From NCBI GenBank assembly GCA_934167135.1, contig CAKPKI010000027.1:1-18272 (forward strand): a stretch of DNA of 18,272 nucleotides. The letters are read 5' to 3'. The position numbers and the translations under genes were made by a program. Below the pieces are notes generated by a model. The model did not search any database and was not told where the DNA came from. It worked only from the letters and a program-made list of their open reading frames with translations. Within the stretch, counting starts at the first letter, position 1, and every line of letters begins with the position of its first letter. Below are positions 6,983-15,400 of the stretch, one piece after another. Origin of the DNA: an uncultured Clostridia bacterium (GTDB lineage Bacteria > Bacillota > Clostridia > TANB77 > CAG-508).

Positions 6983-9607
6983 ATGATAAATCTATTTTTT
7001 ATAAAAAACAAACAAAATGTAAAAAATAAAAATGGTAAAACATTAGATGAATATAAAAAAATAGCAACAAAAAGTAAAAAAGAAGTTTTAAAAGAATTAG
7101 ACACAAACATAACTAATGGATTAACCAAAGAACAAGCAAAACAAAGAATAGAAACATATGGTGAGAATGTAGTAATAAAAGAAGAAAAACATTCATGGCT
7201 GTACTTCTTTATAAACTCATTTAAAGATAAATTTATATTAATACTGGTAATTTTAGCAATAATAAACCAATTAATATCAAATGATAAAATTGGAACAATT
7301 ATAATATTTGCAATTGGATTTATAAGTGCAATGATTAGGTTTGTACAAGATTATTCAACATACAAATTTAATAAATCGTTAAAGAGTCAGTTATTTTCTA
7401 ATGCAACAGTTATAAGAAATGGAAAAGAAATAAATATAAAAACAGAAGAAGTAGTAAAAGGTGATGTAATTCACTTAAATGCAGGTTCAATAATTCCAGC
7501 AGATGTAATTATAATAGAAAACAAAGACTTATTTTTAAATCAATCAGTATTTACAGGAGAAAGCACACCAATAGAAAAAACAAATACATATACAGAAACA
7601 AACGAAATTTTTTCACTAACAAATATATGTTTAATGGGAACAAGTGTAGTAAGTGGAAAAGCAACAGCAGTTGTAATAAATACGGGATTTTCTACATATT
7701 TAGGAAGCATGGGAAAACAAATAGACAGTAAAAGAGATATAACAAATTTTGAAAAAGGAATGAACAATATAACAAAACTCTTAATAAGATATATGGTTGT
7801 AGTATCAATAGCAGTATTTATTATATATGCATTTATACGTAAAGATATTTTAGAAGCAGTTTTATTTGCACTATCAGTAGCAGTAGGAATTACGCCAACA
7901 ATGTTACCAATGATTGTTAATGTAAATTTAACAAAAGGTACAAAAATACTGGCTAAAAAGAAAACACTTGTAAAAAATATTCAGTCAATTCAAAATCTAG
8001 GAGCTATAGACATATTATGTACTGATAAAACAGGAACACTTACATTAGACAAAATAATATTACAAAAATATATAAATGTTGAAGGTAAAGAAGATTTATC
8101 AATATTAGAATATGCATTTTTAAACAGTTATTATGGAACTGGAATGAAAAATTTGGTTGATAGAGCTATAATTACATATGGAAATGAGCATAAAATACAG
8201 GAAAAAATATCTGATTATGAAAAAGTTGATGAAATACCATTTGATTATACAAGGAAAAAAATGAGTGTAGTAGTAGAACATAATGGCCATTATAGAACAA
8301 TTACAAAAGGAGCATTAGAAGAAGTTTTAAAAGGATGTACAACTGCAAAAATAAATAATGAACATAAACCACTAACAGAAGAATTGATAGAAAATATAAA
8401 TTCAAATGCTCAAAGGCTTGCAAAACAAGGAATGCAAGTAATTGCATTAGCATCTAAGCGTGAATATGTAGGAAAAAATGTTTTCAATTCATCAGATGAA
8501 AAAGATATGACATTTATAGGTTTTGTAGCATTTTTAGACCAACCAAAAAAAGAAGTAAAAGAACCAATAAGAAAACTAAAAGAATATGGAGTAACAACTA
8601 AAATTTTAACAGGAGATAACCAATACGCAACAGAAAATATATGTAAATTAGTAGGAATTCCAAATGAAAAAATTTTAATAGGAACAGATGTTGACAAATT
8701 GTCAGATGATGAATTATCAAAAGAAGTTGAGCAAGTTAATGTTTTTGCAAGAATGAATCCATTGCAAAAAGAAAGAATAATAAAAATATTAAAGAAAAAT
8801 GGACATGTTGTAGGTTACATGGGAGATGGAGTAAATGATGCACCATCTTTGCATAATGCAGATGTTGGAATATGTGTAAACACAGCTACAGACATAGCAA
8901 AAGAAGCAAGTGATATAATATTGCTAGAAAAAAGTTTAAAAGTTATTTTTAATGGTGTAATAGAAGGAAGAAAAGTATATGGAAATATTATAAAATATAT
9001 GAAAATGGCTTTAAGTTCAGACTTTGGAGATGTATTTAGTATTTTTATAGCAAGTATATTTTTACCATTTTTACCACTATTACCAATTCAAATGCTTATA
9101 CAAGACTTTTTGTATGATTTTTCACAAATAGCAATTCCATATGATAATGTTGATAAAGAATTTCTATTAAAGCCAAAAAAATGGGATACAAAAGGTTTAG
9201 GAACATTTATGAATGTAATGGGACCTGTAAGTTCTATAATTGATGTATTAGCATTTTTAGCATTTTGGTTTATGCTAGGATATAATGGAGAAGCATATGA
9301 AACTTATTTCCAAACAGCATGGTTTGTTGAATGCTTAATAAGTGAAACACTAATTATACACTTTGTAAGAACATCAAAAATACCATTTGTACAGTCAAAA
9401 CCAAGTCCAATATTGTTTTTGCTTACAATGGTGACTATAATTGGGACAATATTTACTCCTATATTATTACATAATATATCTGCATTTCATTTCGAAATAT
9501 TGCCATTAAAGTATTATGGAATAATCGCAGGACTTACTGCTTTATATGTAATTTTAGTTCAGGTTGTTAAAAAGATATATATTAAAAAGATAGGAGAATG
9601 GTTATAA
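6983..9607 (+). CDS. P-type ATPase, MgtA/MgtB (P3B magnesium-importer) family, with altered ion-site residues
   Basis: This 874-residue ion-pumping ATPase has every catalytic motif: TGES (191-194), DKTGTLT with phosphorylated Asp348, TGDN (543-546) and GDGVND (614-619). The flanks (LPMIVNVNLTKGTKILAKKK, SIQNLGAIDILCTDKTG, LIQDFLYDFSQIAIPYDNVD) match E. coli MgtA more closely than Ca or Na/K pumps, and the length is right. MgtA imports Mg2+. Membrane helix 4 reads TPTMLP where MgtA has TPEMLP, so the usual acid is Thr306. Acids appear instead in M5 (Asp680, Asp683) and M6 (Asp708). The substrate may therefore differ. GAGGAAG precedes the ATG. No magnesium riboswitch is visible upstream, because the previous gene ends only 30 bases away. 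Confidence 0.88.
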   Translation: MINLFFIKNKQNVKNKNGKTLDEYKKIATKSKKEVLKELDTNITNGLTKEQAKQRIETYGENVVIKEEKHSWLYFFINSFKDKFILILVILAIINQLISNDKIGTIIIFAIGFISAMIRFVQDYSTYKFNKSLKSQLFSNATVIRNGKEINIKTEEVVKGDVIHLNAGSIIPADVIIIENKDLFLNQSVFTGESTPIEKTNTYTETNEIFSLTNICLMGTSVVSGKATAVVINTGFSTYLGSMGKQIDSKRDITNFEKGMNNITKLLIRYMVVVSIAVFIIYAFIRKDILEAVLFALSVAVGITPTMLPMIVNVNLTKGTKILAKKKTLVKNIQSIQNLGAIDILCTDKTGTLTLDKIILQKYINVEGKEDLSILEYAFLNSYYGTGMKNLVDRAIITYGNEHKIQEKISDYEKVDEIPFDYTRKKMSVVVEHNGHYRTITKGALEEVLKGCTTAKINNEHKPLTEELIENINSNAQRLAKQGMQVIALASKREYVGKNVFNSSDEKDMTFIGFVAFLDQPKKEVKEPIRKLKEYGVTTKILTGDNQYATENICKLVGIPNEKILIGTDVDKLSDDELSKEVEQVNVFARMNPLQKERIIKILKKNGHVVGYMGDGVNDAPSLHNADVGICVNTATDIAKEASDIILLEKSLKVIFNGVIEGRKVYGNIIKYMKMALSSDFGDVFSIFIASIFLPFLPLLPIQMLIQDFLYDFSQIAIPYDNVDKEFLLKPKKWDTKGLGTFMNVMGPVSSIIDVLAFLAFWFMLGYNGEAYETYFQTAWFVECLISETLIIHFVRTSKIPFVQSKPSPILFLLTMVTIIGTIFTPILLHNISAFHFEILPLKYYGIIAGLTALYVILVQVVKKIYIKKIGEWL

Positions 9608-9637
9608 AAAGTGCAATAAAATATTGCACTTTTTATA
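9603..9637. terminator. Perfect bidirectional terminator between convergent genes
   Basis: A 16-bp perfect inverted repeat (9603-9618 and 9622-9637) with a 3-base AAA loop; the core is GTGCAATA/TATTGCAC. A-runs on one arm and T-runs on the other allow it to act on both strands. It overlaps the stop codon of the ATPase gene and ends four bases before the end of the opposing PBP gene. Confidence 0.9.
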
Positions 9638-9640
9638 ATG

Positions 9641-11416
9641 CTAATTATTATCTAAATAAGGCAAAACTTCATTAAGAATTTTACCACCAACAGGGGCTGC
9701 AACACCACCCCCTTGATGACCTCCTTCTCCAGTTGGATTATATAAAGTAATTAATAAAACAATTTTTGGATTATCAGTTTCAGCAACTCCACAAAAAGAA
9801 GTAACATATTTGCCAGTATTAACACCATCTTCTGATGTACCAGTTTTTCCACCAACTTGATAACCTTCAACTTTAGCATTTTTTCCAGTACCTTCAGAAA
9901 CAACGCTATTCATCATACTAAGAACTTTTTCTGCATTTTCTTTTGAAATAATTTGTTCACCTGTTTCTATAGGCATTTCTGTAATTTCACCTGTTACACT
10001 ATTTTGAATACTTTTTACAATACGAGGTTTTATATAAACGCCTTTATTAGCAATAGAAGATACGGCTGTTATCATTTGAAGTGGCGTTATTTCAAACCTT
10101 TGACCAAAGCTAATAGTTGCTAATTCAACAGGTCCAGCTTTTTCTTCTTTTACAAAAATACTGTTAGCTTCACCAGGAAGGTGTATTCCTGTTTTAGAAA
10201 ATAAACCAAATCTTTTCAAATATTCATAATATTTAGTAACACCTATTTTTTGACCTAAACCGATAAAAACTGGGTTGCACGAATTCATTAATGCTAGACG
10301 TAGACTTTCAGAACCATGAGGACGATAATATCTCCAACATTTTATTCTAGTACCAGCAACCTCAATTGCACCAGTACAACAAAATTGACCAGGATTATCT
10401 ATATCAGTTACAAGTCCTTCTTGTAATGCAGCAGAAGCTGTTACGGTTTTGAAAACAGAACCAGGTTCGTAAGTATCAGATATAGCTTTATTTCTCCACA
10501 TTCCCTGTAATGCAGTAGTTTTTTCAGAAGAGTCAAGTGAATTCCATTGAGATTTTAGTTCATCAGTATATGGTTCATATGGTGTATTTAAATTATAGCT
10601 AGGATAATTTGCCATTGCCAAAATATCGCCATTTTTGGGGTCCATTGCAATAATACTACCACCATCTGTGCAAACATTATCAATACAAGCTTCTTCTAAA
10701 TATTTTTCAACAATAGATTGAATTGTCATATCAATTGTTAAGAAAAGATTATTCCCATCAGTTGCAGGTACATAGTCTTCATCTCCTAAACTTACTCCAG
10801 CTGCATTTGTTTGTCTATTGATTTTACCATTTTTTCCTTTTAAATCATCATCATATTTAGCTTCAACACCATCTAAGCCTTGATTATCACTTCCACAAAA
10901 GCCTATAACCTGAGAGGCTAAATCTCCATAAGGATAATATCTTTTTGAATCTTCATCTATATTTATTCCACTTGTAATTCCATTTGATTCCATCCAATTT
11001 CTTAATTCATCAGCCTTAACTTTATCAACTTTTTTAACAATGCTTTCTATAGAACTTCTTTTATGAACCTTTTTAGATATTTTTTCGTAGTCTAAATCAA
11101 AAATATCACTTAACACTTTAGCAATTTTATCTTTGTTTTCTGCTGATATATTTGTTGGATTAATGCTCACAGATTCTACACTAGAACTTTCTGCTAAAAT
11201 GTATTTACCAGTGCTATCATAAATAGTACCTCTTTTAGCTGTTATAGCTCTACTTTGGGCTTGCTGTTCCCATGCTTTTTCACTTAAGTCAACACCCCAA
11301 ACAAATTGAATATAAGCAAGTCTTAATGTAAAAAGTATGAATATTATAAATACTATAAATAATGCATTTTTCATTTTTCTTTTATTACTTAAAGTAGTTG
11401 TAATAGGGTTTCGCAT
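9641..11416 (-). CDS. Class B penicillin-binding protein, FtsI/SpoVD-type transpeptidase
   Basis: The product is a 591-residue D,D-transpeptidase that cross-links peptidoglycan. It has a short cytoplasmic tail, one membrane helix (about 17-37), an N-terminal dimerisation domain (RGTIYDSTGKYIL, then RYYPYGDLASQVIGF) and a transpeptidase domain. That domain carries the three active-site motifs SVFK (Ser320, Lys323), SCN (379-381) and KTGT (524-527). The sequence GMWRNKAISDTYEPGSVFK is typical of the FtsI/SpoVD branch. There is no PASTA domain, which many SpoVD proteins carry, and none of the usual division-cluster genes lie nearby. GAGGTGA (complement of 11421-11427) supports the ATG at 11416. 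Whether it serves division, elongation or sporulation cannot be decided from sequence; the rodA gene in this window is one possible partner. Confidence 0.9.
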   Translation of the reverse strand: MRNPITTTLSNKRKMKNALFIVFIIFILFTLRLAYIQFVWGVDLSEKAWEQQAQSRAITAKRGTIYDSTGKYILAESSSVESVSINPTNISAENKDKIAKVLSDIFDLDYEKISKKVHKRSSIESIVKKVDKVKADELRNWMESNGITSGINIDEDSKRYYPYGDLASQVIGFCGSDNQGLDGVEAKYDDDLKGKNGKINRQTNAAGVSLGDEDYVPATDGNNLFLTIDMTIQSIVEKYLEEACIDNVCTDGGSIIAMDPKNGDILAMANYPSYNLNTPYEPYTDELKSQWNSLDSSEKTTALQGMWRNKAISDTYEPGSVFKTVTASAALQEGLVTDIDNPGQFCCTGAIEVAGTRIKCWRYYRPHGSESLRLALMNSCNPVFIGLGQKIGVTKYYEYLKRFGLFSKTGIHLPGEANSIFVKEEKAGPVELATISFGQRFEITPLQMITAVSSIANKGVYIKPRIVKSIQNSVTGEITEMPIETGEQIISKENAEKVLSMMNSVVSEGTGKNAKVEGYQVGGKTGTSEDGVNTGKYVTSFCGVAETDNPKIVLLITLYNPTGEGGHQGGGVAAPVGGKILNEVLPYLDNN

Positions 11417-11439
11417 ATAATCACCTCAAATTAAACTTA

Positions 11440-11454
11440 TGCAATATAATTGCA
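11440..11454. promoter_or_regulatory. Operator-like palindrome upstream of the PBP gene
   Basis: TGCAAT-ATA-ATTGCA is a perfect inverted repeat with a 3-base centre, 24 bases upstream of the PBP start. It overlaps the -35 box of the plus-strand promoter at 11450. It may be a regulator-binding site. Short AT-rich palindromes also occur by chance. Confidence 0.3.
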
Positions 11455-11477
11455 AATTAGTAAAAATATGATATAAT
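11450..11477 (+). promoter_or_regulatory. Plus-strand promoter pointing into the 11.5-kb gap
   Basis: TTGCAA (11450-11455), a 16-base spacer and a perfect TATAAT (11472-11477). It points away from the PBP gene into a short stretch that has no intact gene but ends in a terminator at 11616-11662. It may drive a small RNA or be left over from a lost gene. Confidence 0.45.
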
Positions 11478-11485
11478 TTTAATAA

Positions 11486-11608
11486 TTAATAAGAAAAACA
11501 GAAAATGAATACAAAATTATAAATGATAATTTTGAAACAGAAGAATTAAAAATGGCAATAAAAGCATTTAAAGCAATTGATGGAAGAGGTTTGGCAAGTT
11601 TAGTTTAA
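11486..11608 (+). pseudogene. Possible gene remnant or small-RNA region
   Basis: After a stop at 11483-11485 the plus-strand frame stays open for 40 codons to TAA 11606-11608, and it reads like coding sequence in composition (FETEELKMAIKAFKAIDGRG). It has no credible start: the first ATG, at 11552, leaves 18 residues and has no Shine-Dalgarno. With the promoter upstream and the terminator downstream, this could be the 3' end of a decayed gene, or a transcribed small RNA of about 180 bases. I do not recognise the peptide. The rest of the 11417-11679 gap holds the promoter, the palindrome and the terminator described separately. Confidence 0.25.
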
Positions 11609-11615
11609 AAAAGTA

Positions 11616-11662
11616 AAAAATAGCAGATAAGGAAATGTAAAATTTTCTTATCTGTTATTTTT
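11616..11662. terminator. Bidirectional terminator at the end of the 212-residue protein gene
   Basis: Sixteen pairs (11616-11631 with 11647-11662, one G-U) centred on CAGATAAG/CTTATCTG, with A-rich and T-rich flanks on opposite arms. It serves the minus-strand gene ending at 11680 and would also stop plus-strand transcription through 11486-11608. Confidence 0.75.
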
Positions 11663-11679
11663 ACCTTTATAAAAAATGT

Positions 11680-12318
11680 TTATTTTGGCATTATTTCATA
11701 TTTTACTTTAAAATAGTTAAATTTATCAAGTTCATTAGTAGATAAACAGTCAAGATAAACATCAAGTTGGTCTAAGTTGTTACAAGCTGTTATTACCGCT
11801 GGATTAAGTGAACTATTAAAAACTACTTCTGTAGCTAAACTTATACTATCAAAAACAGAGGCTTTTTCTTTTTTTCTCATTAAGTTGTAAGCTTCTTTAA
11901 AACGCGATTTTGAAGAATTTTTGTATTTTTCAATAGGGAATGTATATTCTGCATCTATTACATCCTGAATTGTTTTATAATTTTTGTTTTTGTCTAGAAT
12001 TTGTTCAATATCTCCTATTTTATAAGGTAATACAACTTTACTTTGAGTTTCTGAAATTAAAAGAGTGTCACTGTCTTTTTGTTCCTCATCAGCTTTTTTT
12101 TGTTCTATATTTTCTTCTTCAGATTTTTTTTCTGGAGAAAGAGATACTTCTAATTCAGAAATATTGACTCCTAGATTGGTTAATACTATTTTTAAGTCTT
12201 GTAATATATTTTTTAAATCTTCTATATTGTTTTCGTTTTTTACATTTGGTTGTTCATTTTCTATTTTGTTTTTTGGTTCTTCAATGTGTTGTTCTTTTTT
12301 ATTTGATTTTTTTGCCAT
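11680..12318 (-). CDS. Uncharacterised two-part protein: charged N-terminal half, conserved-looking C-terminal domain
   Basis: I do not recognise a family for this 212-residue product. Residues 1 to about 90 are low-complexity Lys/Glu/Asn-rich sequence around a short helical segment (DLKNILQDLKIVLTNLGVNI). Residues about 95-212 look like a folded, mostly helical domain (LPYKIGDIEQILDKN, YKTIQDVIDAEYTFPIEKYK, FDSISLATEVVFNSS). There is no signal peptide or membrane helix, so it is probably cytoplasmic. Expression signals are strong: AAAGGAGGAA (complement of 12324-12333) and a promoter at 12349-12377. It is transcribed alone, divergently from polC, with its own terminator. The divergent arrangement allows shared control with polC but does not prove it. 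Confidence 0.8.
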   Translation of the reverse strand: MAKKSNKKEQHIEEPKNKIENEQPNVKNENNIEDLKNILQDLKIVLTNLGVNISELEVSLSPEKKSEEENIEQKKADEEQKDSDTLLISETQSKVVLPYKIGDIEQILDKNKNYKTIQDVIDAEYTFPIEKYKNSSKSRFKEAYNLMRKKEKASVFDSISLATEVVFNSSLNPAVITACNNLDQLDVYLDCLSTNELDKFNYFKVKYEIMPK

Positions 12319-12348
12319 TAATATTCCTCCTTTATATAAACTTAATAT

Positions 12349-12377
12349 ATAATAATATTTTATTGTGAAAATTTCAA
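12349..12377 (-). promoter_or_regulatory. Promoter of the 212-residue protein gene (minus strand)
   Basis: On the minus strand TTGAAA (12372-12377), a 17-base spacer and TATTAT (12349-12354), with the Shine-Dalgarno and ATG about 20-30 bases further on. Confidence 0.65.
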
Positions 12378-12420
12378 GTCTTTATGGTAAAAAATATTAG
12401 AATGTTACTTACATGTCTTA

Positions 12421-12449
12421 TTGAAAAAAAACGAAAAATATGATAATAT
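12421..12449 (+). promoter_or_regulatory. Promoter of polC
   Basis: TTGAAA (12421-12426), a 17-base spacer and TAATAT (12444-12449), about 40 bases before the polC start. Together with the opposing promoter at 12349-12377 it makes a divergent control region of about 100 bases. Confidence 0.55.
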
Positions 12450-12488
12450 AAACAAAGACGAAAGAGAGAAAATATGTCCTAGGAAGGA

Positions 12489-15400
12489 ATGAAAAACGAA
12501 ATGGCAGAAACACAGGGAGCAAAAAAAAGTAGAAAAATAGGTGATGTATTTAGTGATTACAAAACAAATAGCAACATAGCAGATGCAGTAATAACTAAGA
12601 TGGACCTAATAAAAAAGATAAACACATTAGAATTAGGAATGAGTTCTGATGAATATATAGAAATAAAAGAAATATGGTATTTAGAAAAATTTTTAAGAGA
12701 AAGATTTCAATTTGGACAAGTACACATGTTAATAACATATCCAGAAGGAATATATATAAAAAGAGTAGATGACGAATGGGAAAATTTGATATGTTACATG
12801 GCACATAAATATCCTTTAATGAGACCATTATTACTACTAAAAAGCAAAGTTGAACTAACAGAAAAAAATGTAAATGTATATATGCAAATAAAAGGAGCAG
12901 ATTTTCTAAAAGCAAGGAAATTGGATAGAGAGTTAGAGAATGTAATATACAATTTATTTGGCAAAAAATATGGTGTAAATATAGAAGAAAGAATTACAGA
13001 AAAAGAAGTAAAAGCATTTCAGGAAAAAACAAAAGAAATAGAAGAACAAGCAGTACATGAGGCAATGAGAGGAATAGCAATAAGAACACATCAAGAAGAA
13101 CAATATAATAATGCAACAGAAATGCAAGGAGTACCTCCAATGCCAGAAAATATACCAAATGGAGATATTCCGCCACTTCCAGAAGGACCATATAATGATT
13201 CAGATTATGCTATGCCACCAGTAGATGAAAATGAATATGTACCAGAAATGGAAGAACTTCCACAGGCAGAAAACATTATATTTGGAAAGGCTTCAAAAGC
13301 AAAAGAAAAGAAACTAAAAATAAAAGAAATAGATGCAAATTCGGGAAGAATCACATTAGAAGGTAGAATAGTAAACAGTGAATGTAGAGAAACAAGAACT
13401 GGAAAAGGAATGCTAATATTTGAAATATATGATGGAACAGGAGTTATCACTTGTAAATCATTTGCAGAAGATGGGGCAAAAGGAAATGAAATACTAGAAA
13501 AAATGAAATCAGCAAAAGCCATAAAAACAACAGGAAAAGCTGGATTAGACGCATATGCGGGAGATATAACTGTAATGGCAAATATTATAGCAGAAATAAG
13601 TGATGAAGGACTACCACCAATTCCAGAAGAAGATGACAGTTCACCACTAATTTTAGGTTCAGCACCAGTAATAAAAGAACCATTAGTAAAAATAGAGGAC
13701 TTAAATCCAGAGTCCGGCAGTGTATGTATAGATGGTGAAATTCAAGCAATGGAAGACAAAGAAACAAAATCAGGAAAAGTAATTTTAAGTATAGATATAT
13801 ATGATGGAACAAGTACAATGACATGTAAAGCATTTTTACCAGGAAATAATGCAAAGAAAATTATCAAACGTTTAAAATCAGCTCCAGCAATAAAACTTGC
13901 TGGTAAAGCTCAAATGGATGCATTTTCAAATGAATTAACAGTAATGGCAAATACGATTATGGTATCAGAGCCAAAGCCAAAAACAGTAAGAATGGACAAT
14001 GCAGAAGTAAAAAGAGTAGAACTACATATGCACACCAAAATGAGTGCAATGGATGCAATGACATCAGCAACAGACTTAATAAAAAGAGCTATGAAATGGG
14101 GAATGAAATCAATAGCAATTACAGACCATGGAGTTGTACAAGCATTCCCAGAAGCATATCACTTACTTGGAAGAGATAATCAAGATATGAAAATTATTTA
14201 TGGTGTAGAGGCATATTTAGCACCAGACAAAGAAAATTCAGTAACAAATACTAAAGGTCAGCCACTAGATACAACATATTGCGTATTAGACTTAGAAACA
14301 ACAGGATTTTCAGCAGTTACAGAAAAAATAACAGAAGTAGGAATAATGAAAGTTAAAGATGGAAAAGTAATAGACGAATTTAGTTGTTTTGTAAATCCAG
14401 AAAAGCCAATTCCACAAAGAGTTGTAGATGTGACACATATTACAGATGATATGGTAAAAGATGCAGAAACAATAGACAAAGTATTTCCTAAAGTATTAGA
14501 ATTTTTAGGAGATTCAATAATTGTTGCACATAATGCCAAATTCGATGTAGGATTTTTAAAACAAAATGCAAAAGTTTTAGGCTATGAATTTGATTATACA
14601 GTTCTTGATACCTTAACACTTGCAAAAGATGTATTTCCAAATATGAAAAAATACAAATTAGGCAAAATTGCAGACGAATTAGGAATAAAAGTGGAAGTGG
14701 CACACAGAGCTTTAGATGATGTTGATACAACAGTAAAAGTATTTAATGTAATGTTAGATAAATTAAGAGATAGAGGTGTTAAAAAAGTTGAAGAAATTGA
14801 TACAATAGGAAGAGATGAAAATGCTAAAAAAGAAGAATACAAAAAATTAAATACATATCATGCAATAATTTTAGCAAAAAATTATATAGGATTAAGAAAT
14901 CTTTATAAATTAGTATCATTATCACATTTACATTATTTTTACAAAAGACCCCGTATATTAAAAAGCCTGTACAAAAAATATTCAGAAGGTTTAATATTAG
15001 GTAGTGCATGTGAAGCGGGAGAATTATATCAAGCAATAGAACTCGGAAAATCTGATGAAGAAATAGAAAATATTGCAAGAGATTATGACTATCTAGAAAT
15101 TCAACCAATAGGAAATAATAACTTCTTAGTAAGAAATGGAATAGTTCCAGATAGGGAATATCTAAAAGATATAAATAGAAAAATTGTGGCACTAGGAGAA
15201 AAACTAAACAAACTAGTTGTAGCAACATGTGATGTTCATTTTATGGACCCACAAGATGAAGTATATAGACGAATATTAGAAGCTGGTCAGGGTTATAAAG
15301 ATGCTGATGAACAAGCACCATTATATTTAAGAACAACTGAAGAAATGCTTAAAGAATTTGAATATTTAGGAGAAGAAAAAGCCTATGAGGTAGTAGTAAC

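Noticed and set aside
11940..12352. Plus-strand frames opposite the 212-residue protein gene
   Set aside because: Cys/Phe/Ser-rich translations typical of antisense to Lys/Glu-rich coding sequence; the minus-strand gene has clear expression signals.
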